Assembly (NCBI GenBank): GCA_033002965.1
Contig: JAURVB010013550.1
Coordinates: forward strand, 248,001 to 312,000
Direction of reading: 5' to 3'
Source of the DNA: Piper betle
Taxonomy: Eukaryota; Streptophyta; Magnoliopsida; Piperales; Piperaceae
Length of the DNA: 64,000 nt
Shown: piece after piece, positions 60,728 through 64,000 of the stretch
Position numbering within the stretch: position 1 is the stretch's first letter
Layout: each line of letters opens with the position of its first letter
The notes under the pieces: model-generated
The model's input: only the letters and a program-made list of their open reading frames with translations
Databases searched by the model: none
What the model was told of the DNA's origin: nothing
Translations under genes and position numbers: made by a program

Positions 60728-62825
60728 ATGGAATGCAACAAGGATGAGGCTCTTCGTGCAAAAGAAATTGCTGAACAGAAATTTTCTTTGAAGGATATTA
60801 TTGGCGCTAGAAAGCTTGCCGAGAAGGCTGAAAGGTTATATCCTGGATTAGAAGGAGTTTCCCATATGTTGGCAACATTTGATGTATACCACTCAGCTGA
60901 GAAAAAATAAATGGGGAAACTGATTGGTATGCAGTTCTTTCGGTTGATGTCTCAGCTGATATTGAAACAATTAGAAAGCAATATAGAAAATTAGCCCTTG
61001 TGCTTCATCCCGATAAAAATAAATCAATAGGAGCTGATGGAGCATTTAATCTTCTTGCGGAGGCATGGAGAGTTTTATCTGATAAGGCCCGGCGGTCAAC
61101 TTTTGACCAAAAAACAAAGGCTAGAGGTAGTCAGCAGAAAGCCTCGGAGTCCAAAAGAAGTGCTGCTTCTACTTCAAATCTTCAGTCTAAGATCGGTAAG
61201 AATTTATCGTTCACTAGAAAAAGTCAAAATGCTAGTACTGTTCGGCCTCCACCACATCAACCTCCATTAAGTGGCTCATTTTCATGTTCTCCACAAAAGC
61301 CAAGTAAATTTTGGACCAGTTGCCACAAGTGTAAGGCACAGTATGAGTATCTTCGTATATATCTTAATCACCATCTCTTGTGTGCAAGTTGTAATGAACC
61401 ATTTGTGGCATTAGAAATAGCCAAGTCTAACAGTGGACCAGTGTCTTCAAGATTTTCATCTCAACAGCAAGAGGTTAGCCAAAGTACCTCAAGTAAGATC
61501 AGTTTTGGTTCATTAGAAAACACTGCCGCTGCTGGTCTTGCAACTGCTTCAACTTTGTCCGGTGCCGGTTCTGTGATTGCAAATGTTGTCCACCAGAATG
61601 AGAATTTGAGGAAGCAAAGAGAGGAAGGGCAAGCATTTGCTAATACAGAGGAAGGAGTTTTTCAGAAGTCTGAGGCGGTATTTTCAAGAACAAGTAATAG
61701 GTTCAACAATGTGACTAAAATTTCTGAGCAGCTTCTAAAGAAAAGAAAATTTGTTGACGACAGTGCAAAGGGTGATAGGCCTCACTCTGCAGTAGATAAT
61801 GTTAAATATGGATATGGAGGGAGCAAAAGGTTTCAAAATTTTGATAATTTTTATGTTTTATCTCATGGCTCATTTTTCAGTATCAGTGAGCCATCCGGGC
61901 ATGAGATGCGCAAAATATTGTTGGATAAATCTAGGAAGTTGATCGTTAAGAAAATCAGTGAGGTAAACGTACAGAAATCAAAAACAATAAATAATAATGA
62001 AGTGGATGCCCTTAAGCTGGACAAGAACAACCAAAATGCCTTGTTAAGGAAGGAGAAAAATGAAGATGGTGGACTCACCTTTAATGATGCTGATCCTAAC
62101 CTAGCTCTGGAAGAGGATGGTGACTTGGTATCCATGAATGTGCCGGATGCAGATTTTCATGACTTTGATGGTGATAGAGTGGAAAGATCTTTTGAAGCAA
62201 ACCAAATTTGGGCTGCCTATGATGATAATGACGGGATGCCAAGATTTTATGCTCTAATTCACCGTGTTTTATCCGTTAAACCTTTCAAGTTGGAGTTTAG
62301 CTGGCTCAACTGTAGCAACAACAATGAACTGGCCCCCTTAGCTGGGTAGCTTCTGGCTTTCCCAAAAGTTGTGGTGAATTTAGGATCGGCAGGCACGAGA
62401 AATGCAATTCAGTCAATGTTTTTTCTCATAAGGTTAGATGGGAGAAGGGGGTTAAAGGGGTTGTAAAGATATATCCTAGAAAAGCTGATGTATGGGCTCT
62501 ATATAGGAATTGGAGGCCTGATTGGGATGAGAATACTGTAGATGATATTATACGTAAATATGATATGGTGGAAGTGCTTGAAGATTACACAGAGATAAAA
62601 GGGGTGCTAATTGTTCCATTACTCAAAATTGCAGGATTTAAGACAGTTTTTGGTCGTCACACTGATGCTAGGGAAATGAAATGGATTCCTAGAGAAGAGA
62701 TGTTCAGATTTTCGCATCAGGTTCCTTCTTGCATGGTTCCTTTTGGAGCAGCCCCTTCCGTGCCAAAGGGATGTGTGGAACTTGACCCTGCTGCTATTTT
62801 CTCTGGAACTTCTGAGGGTGGTTAA
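60728..62825 (+). CDS. J-domain co-chaperone with DUF3444, apparent frameshifts
   Basis: A plant DnaJ-like protein of the type MECNKDEA(L/I)RAKEIAE. The N-terminal helical segment is 1-60. The J domain is about 66-130, with the HPD triad in LALVLHPDKNK that stimulates Hsp70 ATPase. A zinc-ribbon-like CHKC...CASC segment follows (61315-61410). The DUF3444 domain runs from about 62190 (FEANQIWAAYDDNDGMPRFY) to 62780 (VPKGCVELDPAA). Three reading-frame changes interrupt it: one base short in an A run at 60902-60907, one short at 62341-62346 (GCTGGG where GCCTGGG-like sequence would continue the domain), and probably one extra T at 62797-62800, after which LELLRVV continues to a stop at 62973. 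Protein similarity continues cleanly through the first two breaks. The gene may be live with consensus errors, or a young pseudogene. The exact client pathway of DUF3444 J-proteins is not established. Confidence 0.85.
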
Positions 62826-62973
62826 AAAACACCAAACTGCTGTTAATGTAAAGGGTGATGAAAATATTGCTCCGCAAAGTGATGCAATTCTTAAGTTGAA
62901 GTGGAAACTATGCCTGCAGATGGAGGCTAGGAATCACAGGCTGAAAATACTCAAGTATTGGGCTTGGATTTGA

Positions 62974-64000
62974 TTTTGGACCTACCGTTTTGACGATGAT
63001 CTAGTGGCAAGATTTTGGTTCTACAATCAGATATATATGCTACGGTGAAATAGTTCAATGTTTCCTTTTGCGATTTTGTTAACTGACGTAAAACTACAGT
63101 GATCAAGCTTCAATATAGTCATTTTTTGTCATGGAAGCCGCTATACTTGGTACTTTCTCACTGTCAAATGATCTTTTGCTTGGTACGAGGCGTTCATACT
63201 TCATTCCCTGGGGTTAAATAGGAGACCAACTGTTTTTTCCATGATTGCGAGCAAACTGCTTGTGAGTTGGGAGCACACTGTACACTGTGACATAGATTTT
63301 ATCGTTGCAATTTTCTCTCTTTGTAATTGAGGGGTTCCAGTTTTTACCCCTAATCGAGATTGAGATTGGGTGCAGGAGCTTAGCCAACGCTCTACTTCAT
63401 CAGATAACCAACCATGACCTTATACTTGAGTAACTCTACAGAGATAGGCTCAACTCAAGGCCGTTACTTCTCATGGCCAACCTTTTGCTCTTGGAACTCC
63501 AAGATCTATGGGATGCTCAGTGGCCACATCTAACAACTGCATTTCACCTTTCTAACACCCAAAGTCAACATTTTGAAATACGAAAGATTCTTGCCTTTGG
63601 TTGGGAGTTGTAAGTTTCAGCAACACTTCCAACAATACCAAATTCAATGAATCCCTTGATTAAGTTGGCAAGGCATTGTAGTGCTACAAATATTTGCATC
63701 TTCTTGGAGATTAGGCTTCATTTGCAAAAGCTTTAGTGAAATGGCTTAGATCCTTTTTCCCTTCCCTCGTCCCCCTCCCCCGGCAACCGTCAACAACACT
63801 ATTTATATTGGCTATAAGACCTTACACTATTTAAATTGGCTATAAGACCTTACAATAGATTGTTTTTCATAAGAATTTATTGGAAAACCTTATAGTTATA
63901 TTAACAGTAAGGCTCAATCAAGTACAAGCAAATCATTCACTCACTAAATACCTTTGTAGCACTTTTGTTATTTCAATAAAAAATAGGTTAAATTATTTAG
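62974..64000. other. J-domain gene 3' region and spacer
   Basis: Presumed 3' untranslated region and intergenic DNA with no gene. A 28-bp unit containing ttggctataagacc occurs twice in tandem at about 63797-63852. Confidence 0.45.

Overview
This is plant nuclear DNA, most probably from a monocot outside the grasses, though the species cannot be fixed from sequence alone. The genes are few, far apart and split by introns. The acetolactate synthase and NF-YC genes have very GC-rich coding sequence inside strongly AT-rich surroundings, a contrast typical of many monocots. Most of the 64 kb is decayed transposable elements, nested in one another, plus simple repeats. No organellar insertion, tRNA, rRNA or CRISPR array was seen.

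Layout. 1-364: part of a TRIM-like mini-retroelement. 0.4-7 kb: AT-rich DNA with a decayed ~220-bp tandem repeat. 7-8.9 kb: 3' part of a LINE. 9.5-10.2 kb (minus): an intact four-exon HVA22 gene with abscisic-acid-type promoter motifs. 11.9-14.6 kb (minus): plastid ribosomal protein L27 in three exons, carrying five apparent single-base losses. 15.1-15.6 kb: a second TRIM-like element. 16.4-18.4 kb: a broken MULE transposase. 20.9-22.9 kb (plus): intact acetolactate synthase. 24.4-28.1 kb: a perfect hairpin, a terminal-inverted-repeat element, and a 2.4-kb Mutator-type foldback element that was itself hit by an LTR element, now a solo LTR. 28.2-33.8 kb: an old LTR retroelement with no recognisable protein. 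34.5-35.2 kb (plus): intact NF-YC. 35.9-45.1 kb: related long repeats nested and inverted, with a further relative at 57.3-58.9 kb. 48.9-50.9 kb: a decayed hAT transposase. 54.5-55.9 kb: a second solo LTR of the same family as that at 26.6 kb. 59.2-62.9 kb (plus): a J-domain/DUF3444 protein gene with three apparent frameshifts and a minisatellite in its inferred 5'-UTR intron.

The five genes act in unrelated processes: endomembrane and stress biology, plastid translation, branched-chain amino-acid synthesis, CCAAT-box transcription, and co-chaperone function. They form no operon or cluster. I found no convincing undescribed system. The most informative structures are the nested foldback element, the TRIM pair, the interleaved inverted repeats, and the single-base frameshifts in two otherwise well-conserved genes, which look more like consensus errors than ordinary decay.
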